Assembly: GCA_047459075.1 (NCBI GenBank)
Contig: VSCH01000008.1
Location: 20,564-84,563, forward strand
Length of the DNA stretch: 64,000 bases
From: ZC4RG19 sp017577565
Lineage (GTDB): Bacteria; Actinomycetota; Acidimicrobiia; Acidimicrobiales; VFJN01
Reading direction: 5' to 3'
Shown here: positions 8,101 to 14,197 of the stretch, one piece after another
How positions within the stretch are numbered: position 1 is the stretch's first letter
How the letters are laid out: the number at the start of each line of letters is the position of its first letter
Notes under the pieces: model-generated
Told to the model about the DNA's origin: nothing
Seen by the model: the letters and a program-made list of their open reading frames with translations, nothing else
The model's database searches: none
Translations under genes and position numbers: made by a program

Positions 8101-8583
8101 GGCCTCGCCCAGCAGGTTGAGGTTGAGGCGGACGCCGACGGCGCGGGCCCGGGCCAGGTGGCGGGCGAGGGCGGGGTCGCGGGCGTCGACGACGAGGTGC
8201 CCGACGAGCTGGCGCAGGCGCCGGCGGGCCAGCGGCACGACGACCCGGGGCGCCAGCGGCGCGAGGCGCGAGCCGGCCCGCAGCAGCAGGCGGTCGCCGA
8301 GCCCGAGGAAGCGGGCCGCCCCGGTGGGCAGGCGCGCCAGCGCGCGGGCGGCCACCTCGGGGTCCTCGGGCCGGGCCACCCGGTCGACGAACCGCACGGC
8401 GAGGTCGAGGCCCTCGCGGTCGGCGACGAGGGCGGCGAGGCGCCGGCTGGCGGCCCGCTCGCGGTCGCTCTCGTCGCGGGCGGTCGGCGCCATCCACCGC
8501 TGCGCCAGCTCGACCGCCGGGTCGACGAGCCCGGCCACGTCGTCGGGGATGCCCTGGGCTGTCGGGGTGGTCTCGGTCGCCAC
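5122..8583 (-). CDS. putA: bifunctional proline dehydrogenase / glutamate-semialdehyde (P5C) dehydrogenase
   Basis: A 1153-aa PutA that oxidises proline to glutamate: an FAD-dependent proline dehydrogenase barrel followed by an NAD(P)-dependent aldehyde dehydrogenase. The barrel spans about residues 130-470, with KVSSL (190s), NLDMEEY (231-237) and GIKVRLVKGAN (293-303). The dehydrogenase spans about 500-1000, with the Glu motif ETSGKN at 722 and catalytic Cys756 in GHAGQKCSAA. A further Ala/Arg-rich domain of about 150 residues follows, as in long PutAs. No N-terminal ribbon-helix-helix DNA-binding domain is present, so it is not an autorepressor. The GTG start at 8583 has GGGAGG upstream. 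It appears to be transcribed alone. Confidence 0.95.
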   Translation of the reverse strand: MATETTPTAQGIPDDVAGLVDPAVELAQRWMAPTARDESDRERAASRRLAALVADREGLDLAVRFVDRVARPEDPEVAARALARLPTGAARFLGLGDRLLLRAGSRLAPLAPRVVVPLARRRLRQLVGHLVVDARDPALARHLARARAVGVRLNLNLLGEAVLGEREAARRAERTLDLLRREDVDHVSIKVSSLVSQISPWDTPGTVARVVERLRPLYEAARERSPRAFVNLDMEEYRDLHLTLEVFTTLLDEPELRDLEAGIALQAYLPDSVDAFERLAAFATDRVARGGAGIKVRLVKGANLSMERVEAELRGWEQAPYGSKAEVDANYLRLVERALRPELAGRVRVGVASHNLYDVALAHLLAQARGVTASMDVEMLQGMAPAQARAVGADVGGVLLYTPVVAPEDFDVAISYLVRRLEENAQPHNFLHALFTEGPSAVGDQEARFRASVAAMATVPTDRRRRSDRPPAPPRFANTTDSDPALPEVRAWAAERVAAPAPAPTSPVLGSPAEVDEVVAAAGEAQAAWAALPAADRAAVLRRAADELEARRGELVTVMAREGGKVIGEADPEVSEAVDFARYYADRAAELDPAAGHPATDGARFTPSRVTVVTPPWNFPVAIPMGSVLAALAAGSAVVVKPAPAVPACTEVAAGAVHAALAEAGVPREVLQVVRTDEGETGRALVSHPDADTVLLTGSIETARLFSGWRADRPGGPRVIAETSGKNAVVVTPAADYDLAVADVVRSAFGHAGQKCSAASLLILVGSAGRSERLRRQLVDAVRSLRVGWPDDLGATMGPVIEPPTGKLARALTRLDPGESWLVEPRPLDDSGRLWSPGLKEGVAPGSFFHLTECFGPVLGIMRAATLDEAIELQNATAFGLTGGLHSLDEDEIEHWLERVEVGNAYVNRHITGAIVQRQPFGGWKDSVVGPGAKAGGPNYVAQLGTWSPAGLPARRQAPPPRVARALAELAPLAAGDDERAWLEAAAGSDAAAWADELGRALDRTGLAVERNVLRYRPVPRLVVRAGEDARPVEVLRLVLAAELTGTPLRLSLAPALAPRLAAPRVDALVEAVETAEQFAARARAGGVRGGRVRLVGDREAPALTRDLATVEGVTALAGPVLATGRRELLGLLREQAISRTLHRFGHLPPEHR

Positions 8584-8636
8584 GGGTCCTCCCGGTCGGG
8601 GACGGGGTGCCTCCCAACCCTACGGGGGCGCCCACC

Positions 8637-8661
8637 CCCGGCGCGGGGCGAGCGCGCCGGG
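8637..8661 (-). terminator. hairpin downstream of the OYE-type gene, upstream of putA
   Basis: Perfect 9-bp arms CCCGGCGCG (8637-8645) and CGCGCCGGG (8653-8661) lie 11 bp after the stop of the oxidoreductase gene at 8673 and before putA on the same strand. A factor-independent terminator without a T run is likely. Confidence 0.5.
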
Positions 8662-8672
8662 CGACCGGGGGA

Positions 8673-9866
8673 TCAGGCCCGGGCGCCGGGGCGCTCGGCG
8701 GGGGGCACGAGCACGCAGCGGGTGCCCGAGTAGATCGTCGGCATGCACTTGTTGCAGTGCACGCACAGCCCGGCGGTCGAGGTGCCGGACCGCATCTTCT
8801 CGACCAGGTCGGGCTCCCGGAGCAGCGCCCGGGCCATGGCCACCAGCTCGAAGCCCTCGGCCAGCGCCCGCTCGACGGTGTCCAGCCGGTTGATGCCGCC
8901 GAGCAGGATGAGCGGCATGTCCAGCTCGGCGCGGAACTGGCGGGCGTAGGGCAGGAAGTAGGCCTCCTCGAACGGGTAGCGGGGGAACATCCGCCGCCCG
9001 AGGAGGCGCAGGCCCCAGCCGGCGAGCCGGCCCTGGGAGGCGGCGAGCTCCCGCAGGGGGACCTCGCCCCGGAACAGGTACATGCTGTTGGCGTAGGAGC
9101 TGCCGCCGGTGAGCTCGAGAGCGTCGAGGTGCCCGTCGGCCTCCAGCAGCCGGGCGAGCTCGAGGCTCTCGTCGAGCCACAGCCCGCCGTCGACGCCGTC
9201 GGCCATGTTGAACTTCGCCCACACGGCCAGGCGGTCGCCGACCGCCCGCCGCACCGCCTCGACGACCCGGCGGGGGAAGCGGGCCCGGTTCTCGAGGCTG
9301 CCGCCGTACTCGTCGCGCCGGCGGTTGAGGTTCGGGCTCATGAACGAGCTGAGCAGGTAGCCGTGGCCGAGGTGCAGCTCGATGCCGTCGAAGCCGGCGG
9401 CCTCGGCCACCCGGGCGGCCCGGGCGAAGTCCTCGACGATCTCGTCGAGCTGGGCCCGGGTGGCGCCCCGCACCCACCCCATGGCCGGCAGGCTGAACCG
9501 GGGCGAGGGGGCGACGGTGCGGTGCCGGGAGCGGGCGCTGCCCACCAGGCCGGCGTGGCCGAGCTGGGCGGCCACCGCCGCGCCCTGGGCGTGGACGGCC
9601 TCGGTCAGGCGCCGCAGGTCGGGGACGAGGTCGTTGGTGAAGACCAGCGTGTGGGGGCTCACCCGCCCGCCCTTGGACACCGCGCAGTAGGCGAGGGTGG
9701 TCAGCCCCACCCCGCCCTTGGCCACGGCGACGTGGAAGTCCACCAGCGCGTCCGTGACCGCGCCCCGGGGCATGACGCCCTCGAAGGTGGCCGCCTTGAC
9801 GATGCGGTTGCGCAGCGTGACCGGGCCGAGCCGCACCGGCTCGAACGGTCCCCCTCCCGATGCCAC
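8673..9866 (-). CDS. NADH:flavin oxidoreductase (Old Yellow Enzyme family)
   Basis: A 397-aa FMN-dependent oxidoreductase with the OYE/2,4-dienoyl-CoA-reductase barrel. Visible features are the N-terminal NRIVKAATFEG, the substrate-His region HLGHGYLLSSFMSP, the RRDEYGGSLENRARF motif, and a C-terminal CVHCNKC...C Cys cluster like that binding 4Fe-4S in dienoyl-CoA-reductase-type members. The protein ends there, so the FAD/NADPH domain of dienoyl-CoA reductase is absent. Such enzymes reduce activated C=C bonds. The GTG start at 9866 is the only good start in frame. The gene is divergent from the ArsR-ArsC fusion, with operator-like palindromes between them. Confidence 0.9.
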   Translation of the reverse strand: MASGGGPFEPVRLGPVTLRNRIVKAATFEGVMPRGAVTDALVDFHVAVAKGGVGLTTLAYCAVSKGGRVSPHTLVFTNDLVPDLRRLTEAVHAQGAAVAAQLGHAGLVGSARSRHRTVAPSPRFSLPAMGWVRGATRAQLDEIVEDFARAARVAEAAGFDGIELHLGHGYLLSSFMSPNLNRRRDEYGGSLENRARFPRRVVEAVRRAVGDRLAVWAKFNMADGVDGGLWLDESLELARLLEADGHLDALELTGGSSYANSMYLFRGEVPLRELAASQGRLAGWGLRLLGRRMFPRYPFEEAYFLPYARQFRAELDMPLILLGGINRLDTVERALAEGFELVAMARALLREPDLVEKMRSGTSTAGLCVHCNKCMPTIYSGTRCVLVPPAERPGARA

Positions 9867-9887
9867 GACCGCAGGGTAGACGGAAAC

Positions 9888-9901
9888 TGGAACACGTTTC
9901 A
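9888..9901. promoter_or_regulatory. KstR/TetR-like operator in the OYE promoter
   Basis: TGGAACACGTTTCA fits the TnnAACnnGTTnnA pattern known for KstR, the TetR-family regulator of sterol catabolism, and lies 22 bp upstream of the oxidoreductase start. The match is to a short degenerate pattern, so it is only suggestive. No kstR gene is recognised in the window. Confidence 0.35.
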
Positions 9902-9940
9902 GCCAGGGCGACGGCGCGAGCTTCCATCGAACGGGCTTGA

Positions 9941-9962
9941 TACATCGAACCGGTTCGATGTA
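9941..9962. promoter_or_regulatory. 22-bp perfect palindrome, ArsR operator candidate
   Basis: TACATCGAACC (9941-9951) is followed directly by its perfect inverse GGTTCGATGTA (9952-9962). A further half-site CATCGAAC lies at 9925-9932, 18 bp from the equal half-site in the palindrome. A long perfect palindrome at the start of an arsR-type gene is the expected autoregulatory operator. Its centre also fits the KstR pattern TnnAACnnGTTnnA. Confidence 0.7.
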
Positions 9963-10749
9963 CCGTGCGGACATCGACGCACCCGCCCCGCCCCCGCTCG
10001 AACCGCTCGCCTTCCTCCAGCTCGCCGGCCACCCCCTCCGCTGGCGCCTGCTGTGCGAGCTGGGCCGCAGCGACCGGCGGGTCCACGACCTGACCGCGCT
10101 GGTGGGCGAGCCGCAGAGCGTCGTCTCGTACCACCTCGGCCGGCTGCGGTCGGCCGGCCTCGTCTCGGCCCGGCGCAGCTCGGCCGACCGCCGCGACACC
10201 TGGTACGCCCTCGACCTCCCGCGGGTCCGCGACCTGCTGGCCGCCACCGGCACCGCGCTCCACCCGGGGCTGGCGCCGGGCGCCCCGGGCGCCGGGCCGG
10301 CCGCCGGGGCCCGCGTCCTGTTCCTCTGCACCGGCAACAGCGCCCGCTCCCCCATGGCCGCGGCCCTGACCGTGGCCCGGTCCGGCGGCGCCGTCGCCGC
10401 CCGCAGCGCGGGCAGCCACCCCAAGCCGCTCCACCCGCTCGCCGTGCGGGTGCTGCGCGACGAGCACGGCATCGACATCAGCGGCCACCGGCCCCGCCAC
10501 CTGCGGGAGGTCGCGGCCGACCGCTACGACCGGGTCGTCACGCTGTGCGACCGGGTGCGGGAGGTCTGCCCGGAGCTGCCGGGCGACCCCCCGGCCGTCC
10601 ACTGGAGCATCCCCGACCCCGCGACCGCCGCGGCCGGCGGCGACGCCTACCCCGCCTTCCGGCGGACCGCCGCCGAGCTGGCCACCCGGGTCGACTTCCT
10701 GCTCGCCGACCTGTCCCGACCCTCGGGGACCGAGCCCGTCCCCGCCTGA
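9958..10749 (+). CDS. ArsR-type regulator fused to arsenate reductase / low-MW phosphatase domain
   Basis: A 263-aa two-domain protein. Residues about 15-95 are an ArsR winged helix (HPLRWRLLCELGRS, then VVSYHLGRLRSAGLVSARR). Residues about 118-255 are a low-molecular-weight tyrosine-phosphatase/arsenate-reductase domain with the P-loop CTGNSARS (124-131) and a DP acid-loop motif (IPDPATAA). Such fusions would couple sensing with arsenate reduction or dephosphorylation in the cytoplasm. I prefer the ATG at 9958 because an upstream ATG at 9937 would put the operator palindrome inside the reading frame. It is divergent from the OYE gene, with a VOC protein 16 bp downstream. Confidence 0.85.
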   Translation: MYRADIDAPAPPPLEPLAFLQLAGHPLRWRLLCELGRSDRRVHDLTALVGEPQSVVSYHLGRLRSAGLVSARRSSADRRDTWYALDLPRVRDLLAATGTALHPGLAPGAPGAGPAAGARVLFLCTGNSARSPMAAALTVARSGGAVAARSAGSHPKPLHPLAVRVLRDEHGIDISGHRPRHLREVAADRYDRVVTLCDRVREVCPELPGDPPAVHWSIPDPATAAAGGDAYPAFRRTAAELATRVDFLLADLSRPSGTEPVPA

Positions 10750-10765
10750 CCGGAGGAGGAGACCC

Positions 10766-11158
10766 ATGACCGACCCCCGCGAGATGGTGAGCGTCCGCTA
10801 CCTGGTCGACGACGTGCAGGAGTCGATCGACTTCTACACGACGCACCTCGGCTTCGAGCTCCGCACCGACGCGGCGCCCGCCTTCGCCGAGGTGGTCCGC
10901 GGCAACCTGCGCCTGCTGCTCAGCGGCCCCAAGAGCTCGGCGGGCCGGCCGATGGCCGACGGCGCCGTGCCCGAGCCCGGCGGCTGGAACCGCATCCACT
11001 TCGTCGTCGACGACGTCGACGCCGAGATCGAGCGCCTGCGTGGCGCCGGCCTGCGGTTCCGCAACGACGTCGTGACCGGGCCGGGCGGGTCGCAGGTCCT
11101 GCTGCAGGACCCGTCCGGCAACCTGGTCGAGCTGTTCCAGCCGGCCGGGGCCCGCTGA
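10766..11158 (+). CDS. VOC-family (glyoxalase/dioxygenase-fold) protein
   Basis: A 130-aa vicinal-oxygen-chelate protein with two beta-alpha-beta-beta-beta modules: VSVRYLVDDVQESIDFYTTHLGF at the N-terminus and IHFVVDDVDAEIERLRGAG in the second half, ending DPSGNLVELFQP with the usual metal-ligand Glu. Members include glyoxalase I, fosfomycin- and bleomycin-resistance proteins and dioxygenases. In arsenic loci related proteins (ArsI) cleave C-As bonds, but the Cys motif of ArsI is not visible, so I leave the function open. The ATG at 10766 has a GGAGGAGG ribosome-binding site. It is probably co-transcribed with the ArsR-ArsC gene. Confidence 0.85.
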   Translation: MTDPREMVSVRYLVDDVQESIDFYTTHLGFELRTDAAPAFAEVVRGNLRLLLSGPKSSAGRPMADGAVPEPGGWNRIHFVVDDVDAEIERLRGAGLRFRNDVVTGPGGSQVLLQDPSGNLVELFQPAGAR

Positions 11159-11162
11159 GCCC

Positions 11163-12599
11163 CTAGAGGACGATCTCGGGGTAGAGCGGGAACTTCTCCA
11201 GCAGCTCGGCCGCCCGGGCGCGGGTCCGCTCGACCACGCCGTCGGCCACCGTGTACTTGGCCTTGGACGGGCCCGAGGGGCCCGACGCCCGGGTGGTCGC
11301 CCGCAGCGTCGTGTCGATGAGGTCGGCGACCTCGTCCATCTCCGACGGCCCCATGCCGAGGGTGGTGAGCGCCGGCGTCCCGAGGCGCACGCCCGAGGTG
11401 TACCAGGCGCCGTTCGGGTCCCGGGGGATGGCGTTGCGGTTGGTCACCACCCCGGCGTCCAGCAGCGCGGACTCGGCCTGCCGGCCGGTCAGCCCGTAGG
11501 AGCTGGCGACGTCCAGCAGCACGAGGTGGTTGTCGGTGCCGCCGGTGACCAGCGTGGCGCCCCGCCGCAGCAGCCCCTCGGCCAGGGCCCGGGCGTTGTC
11601 GACGATGGCGTGGGCGTAGTCCCGGAACTCGGGGCGGGCGGCCTCGGCCAGCGCCACCGCCTTGGCCGCCATGACGTGGGGCAGTGGTCCGCCCAGCACC
11701 ATCGGGCAGCCCTTGTCGACGAACTCGGCCAGCTCCGGCTGGCACAGCACGAGGCCGCCCCGGGGGCCGCGCAGCGACTTGTGGGTCGTCGTGGTCGTGA
11801 TGTGGGCGAACGGGACCGGGTCCTCGTCGCCGGTCATGACCTTTCCGGCCACCAGGCCGGCGAAGTGGGCCATGTCGACCATGAGCGTCGCGCCCACCTC
11901 GTCGGCGATCTCCCGCATGGCGGCGAAGTCGATGCGGCGGGGGTAGGCCGAGTAGCCGGCCACGATGACGAGCGGCCGCACCTCGTGGGCCAGCCGGCGG
12001 ACCTCGGCGTAGTCGAGCAGGCCGGTCTCGGGGTCGGTGCCGTAGGACCGCTGGTCGAACAGCTTGCCGGAGATGTTGGGCCGGAAGCCGTGGGTCAGGT
12101 GGCCGCCGGCGTCGAGCGACATGCCGAGCATGCGCTGCTCGCCGAAGGCCCGGCGCAGCTTCGCCCAGGCGGCGTCGTCGAGGTCGTTGACGTGACGGAC
12201 GCCCGCCTCGTCGAGGGCCGGCTGCTCGACCCGCTGGGCGAGGATCGCCCAGTAGGCGACGAGGTTGGCGTCGATGCCGGAATGGGGCTGCACGTAGGCG
12301 TGCGGGGCGCCGAACACCTGGCGGGCCAGCTCGGCCGCCCGGGCCTCGACGACGTCGACGTACTCGCAGCCGGCGTAGAAGCGGTGCCCGACCGTGCCCT
12401 CGGCGTACTTGTCGGACAGCCACGTCCCCATCGCCAGCAGGGTCGCCGGCGAGGCGTAGTTCTCGCTGGCGATCAGCTTGAGCTGGTGGCGCTGGTTGTC
12501 GAGCTCGCCCCGGATGGCGTCCGCGATCGTCGGCTCGACCGCGGCGACGACGTCCAGGAGCGCACGGTAGGCATCGGTGGCACGGGATGTGTCGGACAT
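11163..12599 (-). CDS. glyA: serine hydroxymethyltransferase
   Basis: A 478-aa PLP enzyme interconverting serine and glycine while loading one-carbon units on tetrahydrofolate. The family core is clear: LIASENYAS (about 42-50), HFAGLVAGKV, and the PLP lysine K274 in TTTTHKSLRGPRGG. It is some 50 residues longer than E. coli GlyA, with an insertion around 125-160, as in the longer actinobacterial type. The 5' leader carries a ZTP riboswitch, so expression should respond to the purine intermediate ZTP/ZMP, a signal of one-carbon shortage. Its stop is 4 bp from the convergent VOC stop. Confidence 0.96.
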   Translation of the reverse strand: MSDTSRATDAYRALLDVVAAVEPTIADAIRGELDNQRHQLKLIASENYASPATLLAMGTWLSDKYAEGTVGHRFYAGCEYVDVVEARAAELARQVFGAPHAYVQPHSGIDANLVAYWAILAQRVEQPALDEAGVRHVNDLDDAAWAKLRRAFGEQRMLGMSLDAGGHLTHGFRPNISGKLFDQRSYGTDPETGLLDYAEVRRLAHEVRPLVIVAGYSAYPRRIDFAAMREIADEVGATLMVDMAHFAGLVAGKVMTGDEDPVPFAHITTTTTHKSLRGPRGGLVLCQPELAEFVDKGCPMVLGGPLPHVMAAKAVALAEAARPEFRDYAHAIVDNARALAEGLLRRGATLVTGGTDNHLVLLDVASSYGLTGRQAESALLDAGVVTNRNAIPRDPNGAWYTSGVRLGTPALTTLGMGPSEMDEVADLIDTTLRATTRASGPSGPSKAKYTVADGVVERTRARAAELLEKFPLYPEIVL

Positions 12600-12630
12600 C
12601 GGGTCTCCCCCTGTGGTCGTGGGTGTGGGA

Positions 12631-12724
12631 GCCCAGGCGCACGGCTGCTCCGCCGGCGGTCGCCGGGCGCCGCCGGGGGCCGCTCCCCGGTGGTTGCCTC
12701 CACCTCACGCGCCAGTCACGGCCC
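12631..12724 (-). ncRNA. ZTP (pfl) riboswitch
   Basis: On the minus strand the leader reads GGGCCGTGACTGGCG, then GGTGGAGGCAACCACC, then GGGGAGCGGCCC, a GC-rich variable stem, and finally GCGCCTGGGC. These are the conserved pieces of the pfl/ZTP aptamer in the right order: CGUGACUGGCG; the small hairpin ending in CCACCGGGGAGCG; and the 3' CGCCUGGGC. Known ZTP riboswitches control purine and one-carbon genes including glyA. The 3' end lies 31 nt before the glyA ATG, and GGCTCCC just after it can pair with the GGGGGAG ribosome-binding site at about 12605-12611, suggesting translational control. Confidence 0.92.
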
Positions 12725-12730
12725 GACCGG

Positions 12731-12736
12731 ATCGTA
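12731..12736 (-). promoter_or_regulatory. -10 element for glyA leader
   Basis: TACGAT on the minus strand lies 6 bp upstream of the riboswitch 5' end and so places transcription start at or just before the aptamer. No clear -35 is seen; it would fall on the end of cobQ. Confidence 0.45.
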
Positions 12737-12757
12737 GCGGCGGGCCGCGCCCGGGGC

Positions 12758-14185
12758 TCAGCCCAGACCGACCAGGCGCCGGAGCAGGGCCGTGTCCAGG
12801 TGGCGGTCGACCGCGTCGGCCAGCAGGTCGAAGGTGCCCTCCAGCACGGGCGGCGGGCGGTGGCCGCACAGGGCGGCCAGCACGTCGGGGCTCTCGAGCA
12901 GCCCGTGGACGGTCGTGCCCAGCACCGGGCCCCGGCACCAGAGCAGCGGCGCGACCTCGGCCGCCGGGTCGGTCGCCGCCACCCGGCCGTGGCGGATCTC
13001 GTAGCCAGCGGCCGCCACCCCCGACAGCGCCGACCACGGCGGCGGCAGGTCGGGCACCCGGACGGTGGCCGGCCGGGTGAGCTTGCCGGGATCCATCACC
13101 GTGCGCAGCGGCAGCAGCCCGAGGCCGTCGACCGTCCCGCCCGGGCCGGCCGCCCCCTCGACGCCGGCGCCGTCCTCGACGGCCTCGCCCAGCAGCATGC
13201 AGCCGCCGCACACGCCGAGGACCCGGCCGCCGCCGGCGACCCGGGCCGCCAGCGCCCCGTCCAGCCCCTGCGCCCGCAGCCACGCCCGGTCGGCGGCGAC
13301 GTGCTTGGAGCCGGGCAGCACGACGAGGTCGGCGCCGTCGAGGTCGGCCGGCGCCACCGCCCACCGGGCCCGGGCGGCGTGGCCGAGCAGGTGCAGCTCG
13401 TCGAGGTTGGACGCGTACGGGTAGCGGACGACGGCGACGGTCGGCGCCCCGGCCGGCGGCGTGCCCCGCAGCGTCGCCCCCTCCTCGTCGGGCAGCTGGT
13501 GGGGCAGGACGGGCAGCGTGCCGGCGTGGGCCATGCCGGTCAGCTCGGTGAGCCGGTCGGGGCCGGGGGGCAGCAGCGCGGCGTCGCCCCGGAACCGGTT
13601 GAGGACGAAGCCCCGCAGCCGGGCCCGGGTCGCCGCCGGCACCAGCGCCCAGGTCCCGTAGAGGTGGGCGAAGGCGCCGCCCCGGTCGATGTCCGCCACC
13701 AGCAGCGCCGCCGCGTCCGCCTCGGCGACGACCCGGTTGTTCACCAGGTCGGGCAGGTTGATCTCGGCCGGGCTGCCCGCCCCCTCGAGGAGGACGAGCT
13801 CGTGGGCGGCGCGCAGCCGGTCGAGCGCCGCCCGCACCGCCGGCCACAGGTGGGGGCCGCGCTCGCGCCACGGCACCTCGGCCAGGTCGGGCCGGGCCCG
13901 GCCGGCCACGACGACCTGGCTGCGGGTGTCGCCCTCGGGCTTGAGCAGGACCGGGTTGTGGTCGGTCGCCGGCACCACGCCGGCGGCGCGGGCCTGCAGC
14001 CACTGGGCGACGCCGATCTCGCCGCCGTCGACCACCCGGGCGTTGTTCGACATGTTCTGCGCCTTGAACGGGGCGACGTCGACGCCCTGGCGGGCGAACC
14101 AGCGGGCGAGCGCCGTGACCAGCAGGCTCTTGCCGGCCGACGACGTGCAGCCCAGCACCATCAGCGGGCGCAGGCGGCGGGTCAC
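12758..14185 (-). CDS. cobQ: cobyric acid synthase (adenosylcobyrinic acid a,c-diamide amidase)
   Basis: A 475-aa glutamine-dependent amidase that amidates four side chains of (adenosyl)cobyrinate a,c-diamide in B12 synthesis. The N-terminal ATP-binding domain starts LMVLGCTSSAGKSLL (P-loop) and contains FKAQNMSNN. The C-terminal glutaminase has the nucleophile Cys326 in GVCGGCMLLG and His427 in GTTVHGLLE. Length is normal. The GTG at 14185 follows the upstream antiporter stop by 12 bp, so it may be co-transcribed with it. No other cobalamin gene is present, so the pathway must be elsewhere or be salvage. Confidence 0.95.
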   Translation of the reverse strand: MTRRLRPLMVLGCTSSAGKSLLVTALARWFARQGVDVAPFKAQNMSNNARVVDGGEIGVAQWLQARAAGVVPATDHNPVLLKPEGDTRSQVVVAGRARPDLAEVPWRERGPHLWPAVRAALDRLRAAHELVLLEGAGSPAEINLPDLVNNRVVAEADAAALLVADIDRGGAFAHLYGTWALVPAATRARLRGFVLNRFRGDAALLPPGPDRLTELTGMAHAGTLPVLPHQLPDEEGATLRGTPPAGAPTVAVVRYPYASNLDELHLLGHAARARWAVAPADLDGADLVVLPGSKHVAADRAWLRAQGLDGALAARVAGGGRVLGVCGGCMLLGEAVEDGAGVEGAAGPGGTVDGLGLLPLRTVMDPGKLTRPATVRVPDLPPPWSALSGVAAAGYEIRHGRVAATDPAAEVAPLLWCRGPVLGTTVHGLLESPDVLAALCGHRPPPVLEGTFDLLADAVDRHLDTALLRRLVGLG

Positions 14186-14197
14186 GAGCCGGCCAGG

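Noticed and set aside
9945..9958. Centre of the 22-bp palindrome as a KstR site
   Set aside because: It fits TnnAACnnGTTnnA, but the much longer perfect palindrome at an arsR-type gene is better explained as the ArsR operator. The separate 9888 match is kept as a weak candidate.
10766..11158. Calling the VOC protein ArsI (C-As lyase)
   Set aside because: It neighbours the ArsR-ArsC gene, but the vicinal cysteines of ArsI are absent.
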